Source of the DNA: Morella rubra | Taxonomy: Eukaryota; Streptophyta; Magnoliopsida; Fagales; Myricaceae | Direction: 5' to 3' | Length of the DNA stretch: 64,000 nt | NCBI GenBank assembly: GCA_003952965.2 | Contig: CM025849.1 | Coordinates: 20,558,826-20,622,825 of the forward strand | In this document: positions 1 to 10,848 of the stretch, in pieces | Position numbering within the stretch: position 1 is the first letter of the stretch | Layout of the letters: every line of letters begins with the position of its first letter | Translations under genes and position numbers: made by a program | The notes under the pieces: model-generated | Databases searched by the model: none | Told to the model about the DNA's origin: nothing | The model's input: the letters and a program-made list of their open reading frames with translations, nothing else

Positions 1-489
1 TCGTAGAAGAAGCATTCATACCTGTGCGGACATGTTCTTTAGCGTCCAAACGAGGTTATTTTTTCCTATGCGAATGCTCATGTGGACATCTGGATGGGAT
101 TGAGTGTTCATGAAGATTTTTAATTTGTCACTATATGCTGATGATTATTATTCGTTAGCTAATGTCCATGCATACAGTGTAAAAAAGGTGTCCGGTTGAT
201 ATTGTAAAAATTGTGACAATTTTGAACATCACTTGGTTATGACGATTTGAAATTTGTTACCCAGCAAAGGGTCTGAACGGGTGGATCGTGGGTCTGGCCG
301 GTATTTTGTATTTTGTGACTATTTTAATTGTCACTCGTTCGTGACGTGGCATATGTTGTCACACAAGAAATACATTCGAACAGTTTTACGACCTATTCGG
401 ACGGTTTTGGCTTTCCTGGATGGTTTTGGATGACAAAATTTGGTTTGACGCCCAAACTTTTGTCACCTAATGTTAAGTTTCTTGTAGTG
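1..489. mobile_element. CACTA (En/Spm-type) transposon terminus
   Basis: The stretch ends with TTTCTTGTAGTG (478-489), the reverse complement of the CACTACAAGAAA terminal inverted repeat of plant CACTA transposons. Inside it are several short subterminal motifs built on TTGTGAC/TTGTCAC and on 'ggacggttttgg', as expected for CACTA subterminal repeats. A 3 bp target duplication would be 'ttt' at 490-492, but the other end lies outside the window, so it cannot be checked. No transposase coding is visible, so this may be a non-autonomous copy or only the non-coding end of a larger one. Confidence 0.7.
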
Positions 490-2733
490 TTTACTTACCA
501 TTTTTAGGTTCTTGAAAACCCTTCTGGGTTTTGTTAAATTTTCTTAGATCTACTTTGATCTCTTGGTTAATCTTGTTCACAATTTTATGGTTTTGTTTCA
601 TATGACATTTAGAAGAAGAATCCACCATTTTTATCTTAGATTTGCATGTTTTGTGCTTCAAATCTCAATTTTTTTTTTATGAATTTCGGGTTATGCATTA
701 TGTTCTTACAAAGTTTGGATTTCTTGTGCAAAAATGCATGGGCTTTGTCTACTGCTTGTCTAATGTGGCGGAATATGCTATAAGAGTGTGTCTTATCATT
801 CTTTTAATAAAAAATGATATTTTCCCAAAGATTGGTTCATTTTCATCTCTTACGGGTTTTCGTTTTTCTTTGGATACAATAAGTTCTTTTTACTTTTGTG
901 CATTTCCTCTTCAATAATATTGTTTTCTATATCATTTTTATTGAACCTTTGTTGACCAATGATGAATATTGTTTATAATTCTTTGCTTATTTGTTGGATA
1001 TTTGTGAAAAAGTGCACATATTCGTATGTATCTTTTATAAGTAAATTGTACTTGGTTGAGTGCTGGGTAGTTATGTTCAGATTTGCATCTTGTGATATAA
1101 TTGGATGTCCTTTGATATAATATTTGGATATTGCTTCTCTTATATCTTCCATAGCCGAATATGTCAGTAGCTATATGTCTTGTCAATTTGTTTCACAAAA
1201 ATATGTTATCTCAAGATTTTAAAATACAAAGATCACAAAGTTTGCATGTCCTTCTCACTGAATTTTTAATTGTTACAATATTGATTCTTATGTCATCCTT
1301 AAGTACCTATTTGTTGGTTTTGGATATATTATGTATATGGGTTAATTGTGCAATTGTTAAGTTGATGAAATATTTTGCCCCTATAGTCATAATATGGATT
1401 CAATGTGTTGTACACTCTCTTTGTTCATATAGATTATCATGCATATGGATGAAAGTGATATTTTGATTAGAAAATATGTTGGCATATATTTCTTTATATT
1501 TCTCTTGTCCTCATAGTGAGCTGAAAATATATTGTGTTGTGTTGGAACATTATTTTTAATAATTTTGTGAGTTGAACCTTCTTTTCAGATTGTATGTTGA
1601 GCTAGAAATTCTGTGTTGAGCTGAAAGTTATATTCAATTTGGTAATGTTCTTGAAATTGATTAAGAACTTACATGTGATGGCGATGTGCAAATATATGTT
1701 GTTATGTTGGATTATATATTGAAAATTATGTGCTAGAAAATTTCATTTAGGCTTATAAGTCTTACATACTTAGATTATATGGCTAAGCTTATTAGTTATC
1801 ATATACTGTAATTAGTTTTGACTTAAATATTTTTGGAAATTTATTTTGAGATGATATATTGAGCTAGACTTTGGTTTAATGTTTAGTTGGTATATATACA
1901 TGGAATATGTATAAGAAATGCTCATATCACAAATTATGTTTTTTTTAAGTGACTTATATAAACAGATTGTATATGTTATATGGTCCATTTCATATAATAT
2001 CTTCTCTGTTTAAGTGATGATATTTCTATATTTTGGAACTCACTTTACTATCTTGTGAATTGTAGAGGCAATCAAGGCTTCCAAGACTTCAACAATGGCT
2101 TCACCAATTAAATCCCCTCCTCCTACATCTAATAATGAGCATCGTACCTCTGATGAGGAAGATCATAGTAGTATGAGTGATATGGAGGATTGACTCCTTT
2201 GTCTTTTCTGTTGGCTTTTGTGCGCAATCGAGATATGATTGATGATTGATTTATTTTCAAGGATAAAATGTTGTTGAGACAAACGGATGAAAGAGCCAAA
2301 GATTGAAGAAAGAAGATCAAGAAGATACAAGGAGCTCAAAAGTGAAGATTCAAGACCTTAGGGTATAAACCTTGTAACTCTTAGTTTCACTTTTGACAAG
2401 GATTATGAATCACACTTGCATATCTTTCAAAATGTGCATAAACTGTTTTACCTTTTGTTTGAAAGATTAAAAATGTTTTTAAAGGTTTCAAAACACCCCA
2501 ATCAAACTCCCAAACCTTTCTTATACTTATGGGAAGTAAGTCTTTAAAATTGGGTGTTTCAAAGAGGTAAAAAACGTGGTTTTAATTGAACCGGATCATG
2601 TGCTTAAGTTGAGGAGGTCGACGGCTGGTGAAGCGGTCGACCGGTCTTCGACCGCTTGGTATAGCGGTCGACCGGTTGATTTTGAAATAGATCCGTTGAG
2701 CTTCTGACATTATGACCGTTGAGTAACGGTAAC
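490..2733. other. AT-rich stretch without a clear gene
   Basis: This is T-rich, low-complexity sequence with no convincing protein. One small candidate exon at 2095-2193 (+) follows a possible acceptor (ttgtag, about 2061-2066). It encodes a 32-residue acidic, Ser/Asp/Glu-rich peptide (begins MASPIKSPPP, ends SSMSDMED) and is too short to assign. From about 2586 to 2733 the sequence becomes GC-richer, with several copies of the palindrome-like word cggtcgaccgg. This runs into the assembly gap and has the look of retrotransposon LTR sequence. Confidence 0.4.
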
Positions 2734-3733
2734 NNNNNNNNNNNNNNNNNNNNNNNNNNNNNNNNNNNNNNNNNNNNNNNNNNNNNNNNNNNNNNNNNNN
2801 NNNNNNNNNNNNNNNNNNNNNNNNNNNNNNNNNNNNNNNNNNNNNNNNNNNNNNNNNNNNNNNNNNNNNNNNNNNNNNNNNNNNNNNNNNNNNNNNNNNN
2901 NNNNNNNNNNNNNNNNNNNNNNNNNNNNNNNNNNNNNNNNNNNNNNNNNNNNNNNNNNNNNNNNNNNNNNNNNNNNNNNNNNNNNNNNNNNNNNNNNNNN
3001 NNNNNNNNNNNNNNNNNNNNNNNNNNNNNNNNNNNNNNNNNNNNNNNNNNNNNNNNNNNNNNNNNNNNNNNNNNNNNNNNNNNNNNNNNNNNNNNNNNNN
3101 NNNNNNNNNNNNNNNNNNNNNNNNNNNNNNNNNNNNNNNNNNNNNNNNNNNNNNNNNNNNNNNNNNNNNNNNNNNNNNNNNNNNNNNNNNNNNNNNNNNN
3201 NNNNNNNNNNNNNNNNNNNNNNNNNNNNNNNNNNNNNNNNNNNNNNNNNNNNNNNNNNNNNNNNNNNNNNNNNNNNNNNNNNNNNNNNNNNNNNNNNNNN
3301 NNNNNNNNNNNNNNNNNNNNNNNNNNNNNNNNNNNNNNNNNNNNNNNNNNNNNNNNNNNNNNNNNNNNNNNNNNNNNNNNNNNNNNNNNNNNNNNNNNNN
3401 NNNNNNNNNNNNNNNNNNNNNNNNNNNNNNNNNNNNNNNNNNNNNNNNNNNNNNNNNNNNNNNNNNNNNNNNNNNNNNNNNNNNNNNNNNNNNNNNNNNN
3501 NNNNNNNNNNNNNNNNNNNNNNNNNNNNNNNNNNNNNNNNNNNNNNNNNNNNNNNNNNNNNNNNNNNNNNNNNNNNNNNNNNNNNNNNNNNNNNNNNNNN
3601 NNNNNNNNNNNNNNNNNNNNNNNNNNNNNNNNNNNNNNNNNNNNNNNNNNNNNNNNNNNNNNNNNNNNNNNNNNNNNNNNNNNNNNNNNNNNNNNNNNNN
3701 NNNNNNNNNNNNNNNNNNNNNNNNNNNNNNNNN
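2734..3733. other. Assembly gap of exactly 1000 N
   Basis: One thousand consecutive undetermined bases. The round number suggests a scaffolding placeholder, so the true distance is unknown. It is flanked by 'cggtcgacc'-type repeats on the left and by 3' internal sequence of a Copia element on the right, so a collapsed retrotransposon is the likely content. Confidence 0.98.
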
Positions 3734-4583
3734 GTCAACCGGTGATGTCCATTCAGGACTAAATACGGACATGGTGGGTTGTGTGCGTGATGGATGAGTT
3801 GTATGAAAGCTCAACAAGGAATCCACCAGTCTCTTGGAGAGACAGTATATGTTAATGTTCATATAAGTGTTGGACCAAAAGAAATCCGGCCGGTGTGTTT
3901 TACAAACTATTTTGAATACATAAAAGTATATTATATATTTCAAAATTTTTTACCAACTGAGTTGTGAACTAAGAAATCAAGGTTTACATGAGATAGGGTG
4001 AGTGGGAGATTGTTAGAATTATGTGCCCTCGATAACCAAACGAGTAATCCAGTCCTAATATCTCATATGGAATATAGTTTGGTGGAAGGAATTAATTGTA
4101 TGTAAAAGGGGTATATTTGTAATAATCTCAAATTTCAAGGATCAATTACAATATGTTGATGGACTTGATTGTAATTAGTAGAAGCCCTAATTTTATTAGA
4201 AGAAGAGTTCTTCAAGTTTAATCCTACGGCTGGAATTTGAGATCCCTAAGGATCCTATGTCTCATGCTCTCTCTAGGGTTTCCCAAGGCCTATAAATATA
4301 ACTGTTATATTCTAGGGGTTGGCCATCAGAACCTATTTAGAGAAATCCCTAAAATGAGAGAGTGACATAAATCCCTTAGGAGGCAAGACATTTGTGTTGC
4401 TATTGTTGTTCTATTCTGAATTGCTGGAGCTTTGGATTGGATCGTGAAGCGGGTTGAAACTTGTGGATTCCCGAATTACTATATCAAGGTAAGTAATCGA
4501 ATCCGCAATTGCAATTATAATCCTGATAGATGTTTTTGTTGAAAACATGTTATTTATTTAGTTTAATTCCGCATAAACTATCA
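3734..4583 (+). mobile_element. 3' end of a Ty1/Copia retrotransposon with its 3' LTR
   Basis: The LTR runs from TGTTAGAATTATG at 4011 to ATAAACTATCA at 4583 (573 bp). It is preceded directly by a polypurine tract (agtgggagat, 4001-4010), so this is a 3' LTR joined to internal sequence and not a solo LTR. A nearly identical LTR, reversed, interrupts the gene at 6816-8111 (7175-7745). The leader part of the LTR reads 'tataaatata' near 4295, a likely TATA region. The rest of the element (coding region, 5' LTR) would lie in or beyond the gap. Part of 3810-3870 resembles the LTR of the Copia element at 41.6-52.0 kb, so the two families are related. Confidence 0.8.
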
Positions 4584-5304
4584 GCAGCCATATGTCATTT
4601 GATCCTTATCTATTTCGTCAAAAATCTAACTCTTTCTTCCTCACCCTGTATTTATATTGTCACGTCCCGAATGTTATCCCGAACGGGATAGACGAAAGTT
4701 GCAAACTTATCCTATTTTATTCTTGCAGTGAAAATTATGATATATTTGTTTTTTTTTTTTGTAAACTTTATTGTTATTACGAAATTATTTATAATATTAA
4801 ACTTTTTCCTTCTTTGAAAATCTTAACGGAAAGTTTTGTTTAGACGCTGACGCTCCTGCACATTGTTATAGCATATCAACATATATAAAGTGACTTATCT
4901 GTATATTACACGACATCACCCATAAACATGTGAAAGTATTTAGCAATCTCAACTAAGCAAACAACTGAAAAAGTGTTAAAAAAAAAAAACTTGTACATAG
5001 CGTAACTTAGTTGCAAAAGCTACGTACATACAATTCATAATAAAAATTTAAATCAAATCATATTTGTCCATGCCACAGTTTCAAAATAGAAATCCATAAC
5101 TACTACTAGGTTTCTTGGGAGGACACACTCGTTGGCACCCTCCTCAACTCCTGGACTGCCTTCATAAAATTCCTCTTCCGTGGATTTATCTAGAATAATA
5201 CAATTGAAAACATATGAGTCGAAAGACTCAATAAAGATCACAGTTTAAAACTCTGCACGTGCATGACATGAGGCATAAATGGAATTCTTATGACAATTAA
5301 GCAT
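4584..5304. other. Intergenic, AT-rich; possible old LTR fragment
   Basis: No gene is supported. A 62-codon acidic reading frame on the minus strand (5053-5241) and the LTR-like opening 'tgtcacgtcccgaa' near 4659 suggest an old Gypsy-type LTR remnant. No second boundary or target duplication is visible. Confidence 0.25.
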
Positions 5305-5313
5305 GCATGGATG

Positions 5314-5471
5314 TAGTGGCGGATGCAGGGGGCGGCCCTGGGCGGCCACCCCCATTGGACAGGCCAAAAAAAAAATTTAGACATAAATTTTTTTTTATTT
5401 TTTTATTTTTAAAAAAAAAAAAATTTCTTAGGAATTCGCCTCCCTTCAAGTTGGGTCCTGGATCCGCCACT
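5314..5471. mobile_element. Small MULE-type MITE (158 bp) with 9 bp target duplication
   Basis: The ends form an imperfect inverted repeat: agtggcggatgcaggg on the left against agtggcggatccagga read from the right. The element is flanked by a perfect 9 bp direct repeat gcatggatg (5305-5313 and 5472-5480). A 9 bp duplication is typical of Mutator-like elements. The interior is poly-A/poly-T with no coding. Reading frames crossing it on both strands are artefacts of the inverted repeat. Confidence 0.8.
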
Positions 5472-5480
5472 GCATGGATG

Positions 5481-6815
5481 AGACTCCATACTCTTCTTTG
5501 AACATACTTGACTTTTTGTGATCTTTTGCTTTCCTTTTTCATTTTTTTTTTCTTAGACCAAAAACTCCCTTTCATTTAACCCCTAGATTAGGCCTGATCA
5601 CTGGTACAAGCACCATACAACGCCGCCCAACAACACTGGTGACAGTGAGTAGGGGAGCCGGTGGCGGTAAAATCGCCAACATTTTTTTGTTTTTTAATAA
5701 TATTTATATCAAAACAACGCTATTTCTTTTAGTGATTTTAAGATTAGCCTAACCCTACCTCCTCTTTCTCCTTCAGTTCTCTCAATCAGTTCACTCTCAG
5801 CTCTCAGCCTCTCTCCCTCAGCCGCACAACGTACACACTACACACCCCCTCTGCAGCAACTAGCAAGCAACGGCTACAAAGCTCTTTAGCTCTCTCTTCC
5901 CTTCTGCAGCAACTCTCTCTCTCTAGTTTTGTTGTGATTTAGTTGATATTTGGAAAGCTTTTGCGATTTGGTTGATATTTAGCTACTGATTTCCTCTTGA
6001 TCATTGATTTGGTTGTGTTTTTTTTTTTAGTTATTTTCCCCTGTGTAGGTGGCAATAACCACTATTGCCACAATCAAAACCACCATCGTTAGGGGCCGGT
6101 TTGCTCCCTAAACAATAGTTGGGGTGGTGTCCATTTTTAGACAACTGCCCATAGCAGTGGCGATGGTGGTAGAGGGCATAACCGCCACTGCCACCGATTA
6201 TGCACAACCTTACCTGGAGTCAAGGTTGTATGCCTCTTCAGGGCTGGTCTCCATATCCTCAAATAACACGTCATTTGGTTACGTTAGCCCATAATTCCTT
6301 TTTCTTGGAAGGATTAACTTATCATAGTGGGCCTAGGCCTTATGGCTAGACTTAAACGATCGAGACAGTACCGCACATTTAGGAAATCTCATAATTATGC
6401 TTTAGGAGTGTTGGAGACACATGGCCGGATCTGGCATGGGCCAACCAAATTAGCCACTGCCTGAGATTTATGGTGAATTCGAAATTAGCAATTGCATTGA
6501 AGAAAGATAAATTAATAGGATATTAACATTTGCTTCTATTTTTAGTGAAAGTTATTAAATCACATTTTTTTTGGAATTTGTTTCCTTCTTCCAAATAAAT
6601 ATAGCACGTCAATTGAGGAGTCGGATACCCTGTTCAAAGAATACGATAACCCCTTCCAATATAAGAAGCTCTGATCCGCATGTAGGCTGCTTTCACACTT
6701 CCTGTTTTCTTCGGCCCACCTTCCTTCTCTTCCGTATTCAGAAAATCATCTCTCTCTCTCTCTCTCTGCACTTATTCCTCCTTGTTTCGCAAACCACCCT
6801 GATCAGCCGCAATTA
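5481..6815. other. Intergenic and 5' region of the GeBP-like gene
   Basis: Pyrimidine-rich stretches occur at 5755-5925 and 6740-6770, the latter a (TC)n run just ahead of the start codon at 6816. That is usual for a plant 5'UTR. Between 6030 and 6200 there are short inverted repeats around 'ggtggcaataaccactattgccac'. No protein gene is supported here. Confidence 0.4.
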
Positions 6816-8111
6816 ATGGAAACTCCTAAGAAGAAAATGCGTCCTCGCGACTCTTTTCAGGAACAAAAAGATCATGCAGGTTACGTTGTTGCAGATACAG
6901 AAGACGATGATGATGTTCAACCTAAATCACTCACTCGTCTGGTGTCAAACGCTAACACCATGTCAAGACCTAAGAAGACTAAGAAACGCAAGGAAAACCC
7001 CAAGAAGAATTTGGAGAACGCTCAAGACTCAGGTGAGAGGCCGAAGATCAGTCATTCCGGGGAGGGCGATATGGCTGAACCCCGTTCAAAGAAAAGGAAG
7101 AACAAGCCTAGTACTGGGCCGGCCTATGTTGCTGATGCTCCGACGACTGACGAGGCAAATACCGATGTAGCTGCTGATAGTTTATGCGGAATTAAACTAA
7201 ATAAATAACATGTTTTCAACAAAACATCTATCAGGATTATAATTGCAATTGCGGATTCGATTACTTACCTTGATATAGTAATTCGGGAATCCACAAGTTT
7301 CAACCCGCTTCACGATCCAATCCAAAGCTCCAGCAATTCAGAATAGAACAACAATAGCAACACAAATGTCTTGCCTCCTAAGGGATTTATGTCACTCTCT
7401 CTTTTTAGGGATTTCTCTAATAGGTTCTGATGGCCAACCCCTTGAATATAACAGTTATATTTATAGGCCTTGGGAAACCCTAGAGAGAGCATGAGACATA
7501 GGATCCTTAGGGATCTCAAATTTCAGCCGTAGGATTAAACTTGAAGAACTCTTCTTCTAATAAAATTAGGGCTTCTACTAATTACAATCAAGTCCATCAA
7601 CATATTGTAATTGATCCCTGAAATTTGAGATTATTACAAATATACCCCTTTTACATACAATTAATTCCTTCCACCAAACTATATTCCACATGAGATATTA
7701 GGACTGGATTACTCGTTTGGTTATCTAGGGCACATAATTCTAACAGCTGCTACGGATCCGATTGATGAGGGAAACACCACTGATGCTGCCAACGTGAAAA
7801 ATGGCAAGAACCCCGCGGAAGCCTTCAAATCCCAAACTTCAAACTCCACTAAGAAAGCAGACGTTGATACTGATTATAAAGATGCTTCAAAAAGTATCTA
7901 CGAAATGGCTGGGACATCCGAGATGGCTTTGCAAGGTCTGGCAGACCGTTTAGATGAACTGGGAATAAAGCTGGACTGGATCGATGGAGACAAGGTAGCA
8001 GGACTCGTGGAGTTGTGGAAATCTTTCAAGGTCGCACAATTCGAATGCAGCATAAAAGAGGCACGGTTCAACGAGGAGGTTTTCCAGAGTATCCTCAGTT
8101 CCTTCCACTAA
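6816..8111 (+). pseudogene. GeBP-like protein lacking the DUF573 domain, split by an LTR insertion
   Basis: Two reading frames (6816-7169 and 7746-8111) flank a 571 bp LTR. They are in the same frame once the LTR and one copy of its 5 bp duplication are discounted, so the pre-insertion protein would be about 239 residues. The N-terminal half is Lys-rich and acidic (RPKKTKKRKE, EDDDDV), like a nuclear, disordered region. The C-terminal half (LADRLDELGIKLDWIDGD, then a W-SF-VAQFE helix) resembles the C-terminal domain of the GeBP protein at 10849-11766 (FLRDHGLNLDLLDEN...WNQFRFSALVTF). GeBP/GPL proteins normally carry a central DUF573 DNA-binding domain and a C-terminal dimerisation region; here the central domain is absent. 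As it stands, translation stops inside the LTR at 7208 (130 residues), losing the C-terminal domain. No intron is needed. Confidence 0.75.
7175..7745 (-). mobile_element. Solo LTR (Copia family of the 4011-4583 LTR) inserted in an exon
   Basis: This is the reverse-oriented copy of the 4011-4583 LTR, with only a few differences seen by eye. It begins TGATAGTTTATGC and ends GGCACATAATTCTAACA on the plus strand, so it has TG...CA ends. A perfect 5 bp target duplication GCTGC flanks it (7170-7174, 7746-7750). There is no internal region, so it is a solo LTR left by LTR-LTR recombination. The perfect duplication and high similarity to the other copy suggest a fairly recent event. Confidence 0.92.
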
Positions 8112-10200
8112 CGTACGCTGAATCTGATTCAGTTGGTGCTACTAATTGAGGTCTACTGATTCACAAACAGAAACACGAGCTCTAGTATTGTGACTTTAAT
8201 TTCTTAAAAGTTCTCTGCTTGTGGTGTGCCCACAAAGATTAGTTCTAAACTTTTAATCTTAGTAGTAAAGTAATGATAACCTGTTCAAATCTGTATTGTC
8301 CAAGTTTGGCTTCGTTTAATGGCGGCCTCAGCATGAATTTGTACCCTTGAATCAATGAAATCTTGGAATTTTTTTTGTAACACGAACGAACTAGAACTAG
8401 CTGTAGCTGAGGCTTTTGGGTAAGCTTACTCTCATTTGGTTGATTTCAGATTCAGACTGACAGAGAGAAAACAATCAACCCCAAAGCTTTGGTAAATATT
8501 ATTGTTGCTGATTCTTGAGAAGAACAGGTAGACCCTGCAGAATTTCGTGAAAATAAGAACTCTGTTTAAGCAACTACAATCATAAACGACTAGAAAAAAA
8601 AACTACAATCAGAAACGTTATCGCACTCTGGCTCGATTCTTGCCTTCTTAAGTTGACAGACTATATCGTGCAAGACCATATATACAATGGTTGGGAACAA
8701 GTGAAGAAGGAAACAAAACAAAGAGACTCTGCATAGTGCATTGGGACGTCTATATGTGCCACTAAATATATACGTACGGCCGTAAAGTGGAAGAGATCAT
8801 CAGAAAAGAACAATATATGGATTTTCGCATCTTTAATATAAAATTTATTATTATAGACAAATAGTTGCAGAGAGAATTAGAGAAACCAGATAAGAGGAAA
8901 ACGGAGTTTGAAGGGAATCCGAGGAGGATAGAAGAAGACAATTAGTGACTTTGTAGACTAAAGATTTTTTTTTTTAAGTCTTTGAATTATACTTTTTAGC
9001 TTTAAGAAAAACTCTACATCATTGTCAAGATTTGGAGCTAAACTTTTTTTTAAAAGGTAGTCGTTAGGGGGTTTTTTTTTTTTTTGTAGCTGCCTTGATA
9101 TTTATTTCAAATTTGAGATAAATTGACTTTGTACACTTCAACCATAAGGGTCTTAACATATTACACCTATAAACTATTAATTTCAAATACTTTGAAAATG
9201 ATTTTTTGACGTGAAAAATGATAATTTTATCTCCATATTTATTTATTTTTTTACAATGACTATTTTATAAGGATGAAATCGTCAATTGACAAGTAATAGA
9301 AAACCCAAGGGAGGATCCTTAGTGGTGAACATAGGCTGGTTTTGGCCAAACCACCTAAAATCTCAGTATTATATAGCTCTCAACCTTACACATTATTTAC
9401 TTGCTTTGATTATTTGTGCTAAGGCTTTCTTTAATACTGGGACTCTTGTTTTTATCTTGAGAATGATCAAAGTCTTTATAGTTGCACATTTTCTATCGAT
9501 CATCTCTTCTTATTAATCTGTGCATTTATTGTGTAATCACAGCAGAAGTTATATTATCTCTCTTGCTTCTTTATTGATCTAGCTTCATGCTTTGCACTGG
9601 TTTGACTATAACTCGCATATACTTGACCTGTAGTTCTGTTACTTTGGGTTTTATTGTGCTATATTCGCAAGAAGTTTTGTAATTGAGACATTTAAATTAA
9701 TTATTTTACATTATTTGGTTGCGGTTTATATTTTGATAGATTAGTAGTTATTTTGTTTTGTTAGACTTTAGGTAATAGGCTTTTAGGGTTTGCTTAGGAC
9801 CTTTTGTTCTCTATTTAAAATTTGTAAGAATCTTAAATTATTGAGACTGAGATTATAAAAGTTATTGGCAGCTGCCATTTGCACTCAAATGTGTTGTTTT
9901 CTCCCTCTCCTTTGCTTTATTCTTCTCTTCTTGATTTCTCGATCTCCTTAGCTTTATTCTTCTCTCCTTCTCTATCTCCTTGGCTAATTAATTCTTCTCT
10001 CCTTCTCTATTATTTCTTGATTTCTCTATCTTGTTCCTATTTCTCCATGATATTACGCATCATTTCGTAGCGTTGTTCATTTATGGTGAAAGAATACTAG
10101 GATAACAATCACACTTTGGTTATATAGAAAAACACCAAAAGCCAAGCGAAAAACCCAACCAAAGAAAATGACGATAAAAAAACAAAAACAATATGTTAGA
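8112..10200. other. Intergenic, no gene seen
   Basis: AT-rich DNA between two converging GeBP-like genes. It includes the likely 3'UTR of the upstream gene (8112-8370), a T-rich low-complexity stretch (8960-9260) and a pyrimidine-rich stretch (9895-10040). No coding potential is convincing. Confidence 0.4.
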
Positions 10201-10204
10201 CGCA

Positions 10205-10510
10205 TGAAGATCAAGCCGGAAATGTTATTCCAAACCTGTTATTCCTGTATTAGCCAGAATATCTGCTAAATATAATTAGCCTCTAAATATAAGTATGTGT
10301 AATCTCAAAAGAAATCATGTCCAAATGCTTCAAACTCTTCTTTACATAAGTCCCAAAAGTACCAAAGAAGCCAATTTCGTTGATGAATCCACTCAACAAT
10401 AATCTCTGTGAATCACTTCCAATTTGAATACGACTATACCCAAGCTGGGTGCACATATTGACCTCGTCAGGTTCATAGCAATCTCTCTCAATAATATGAG
10501 ATTTAAACGA
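10205..10510 (-). pseudogene. Degenerate RNase H-like (RVT_3/LINE-type) fragment
   Basis: On the minus strand the sequence can be read as LGYSRIQIGSDSQRLLLSGFI and, further on after a frame change, as EANYI...ADILANTGITG. These correspond to the strand-plus-DSQ motif and the C-terminal 'REAN-x-ADILA' motif of plant RNase H-fold domains found in non-LTR retrotransposons and related host proteins. The frame is broken and no start or splice structure is visible. It is a relic only. Confidence 0.5.
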
Positions 10511-10848
10511 ATCTAGGCGTCACAATCTCTCATGCAAATCCTAATCGAGTTCCAATATAATCCATCCAACCAATTTATATGGAATTCAACCAATCCGTAA
10601 GGATATGAATTGTTGAGTGTTGATTTGTAGAGGGCCTTTTTTTTTATATAAATTGGAGGAAATTTTAGAACCCAAGAACCATGGATACCCATTTTGGCTG
10701 GATTTTTCAGCTAGAGTGACATATGAAGGCAGCAGCCAAGTAAGCAAGTAATTCCCACAGAAATCAAAATAAAAGTAGAGTTCTGGATTCTTCTCAGACC
10801 CAAAAAGACAAGGACAAGCACAAAGTTGACTGATTCGTCAGGGTTTAA

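Noticed and set aside
2582..3943. Long open frames on both strands across 2582-3943
   Set aside because: They consist almost wholly of undetermined bases of the assembly gap.
5297..5575. Overlapping frames on both strands around 5300-5575
   Set aside because: They run through an inverted-repeat MITE with poly-A and poly-T; they are by-products of that structure.
7310..7519. 69-codon minus-strand frame inside the GeBP-like gene
   Set aside because: It lies wholly within the solo LTR, in leader-like sequence, and has no domain.
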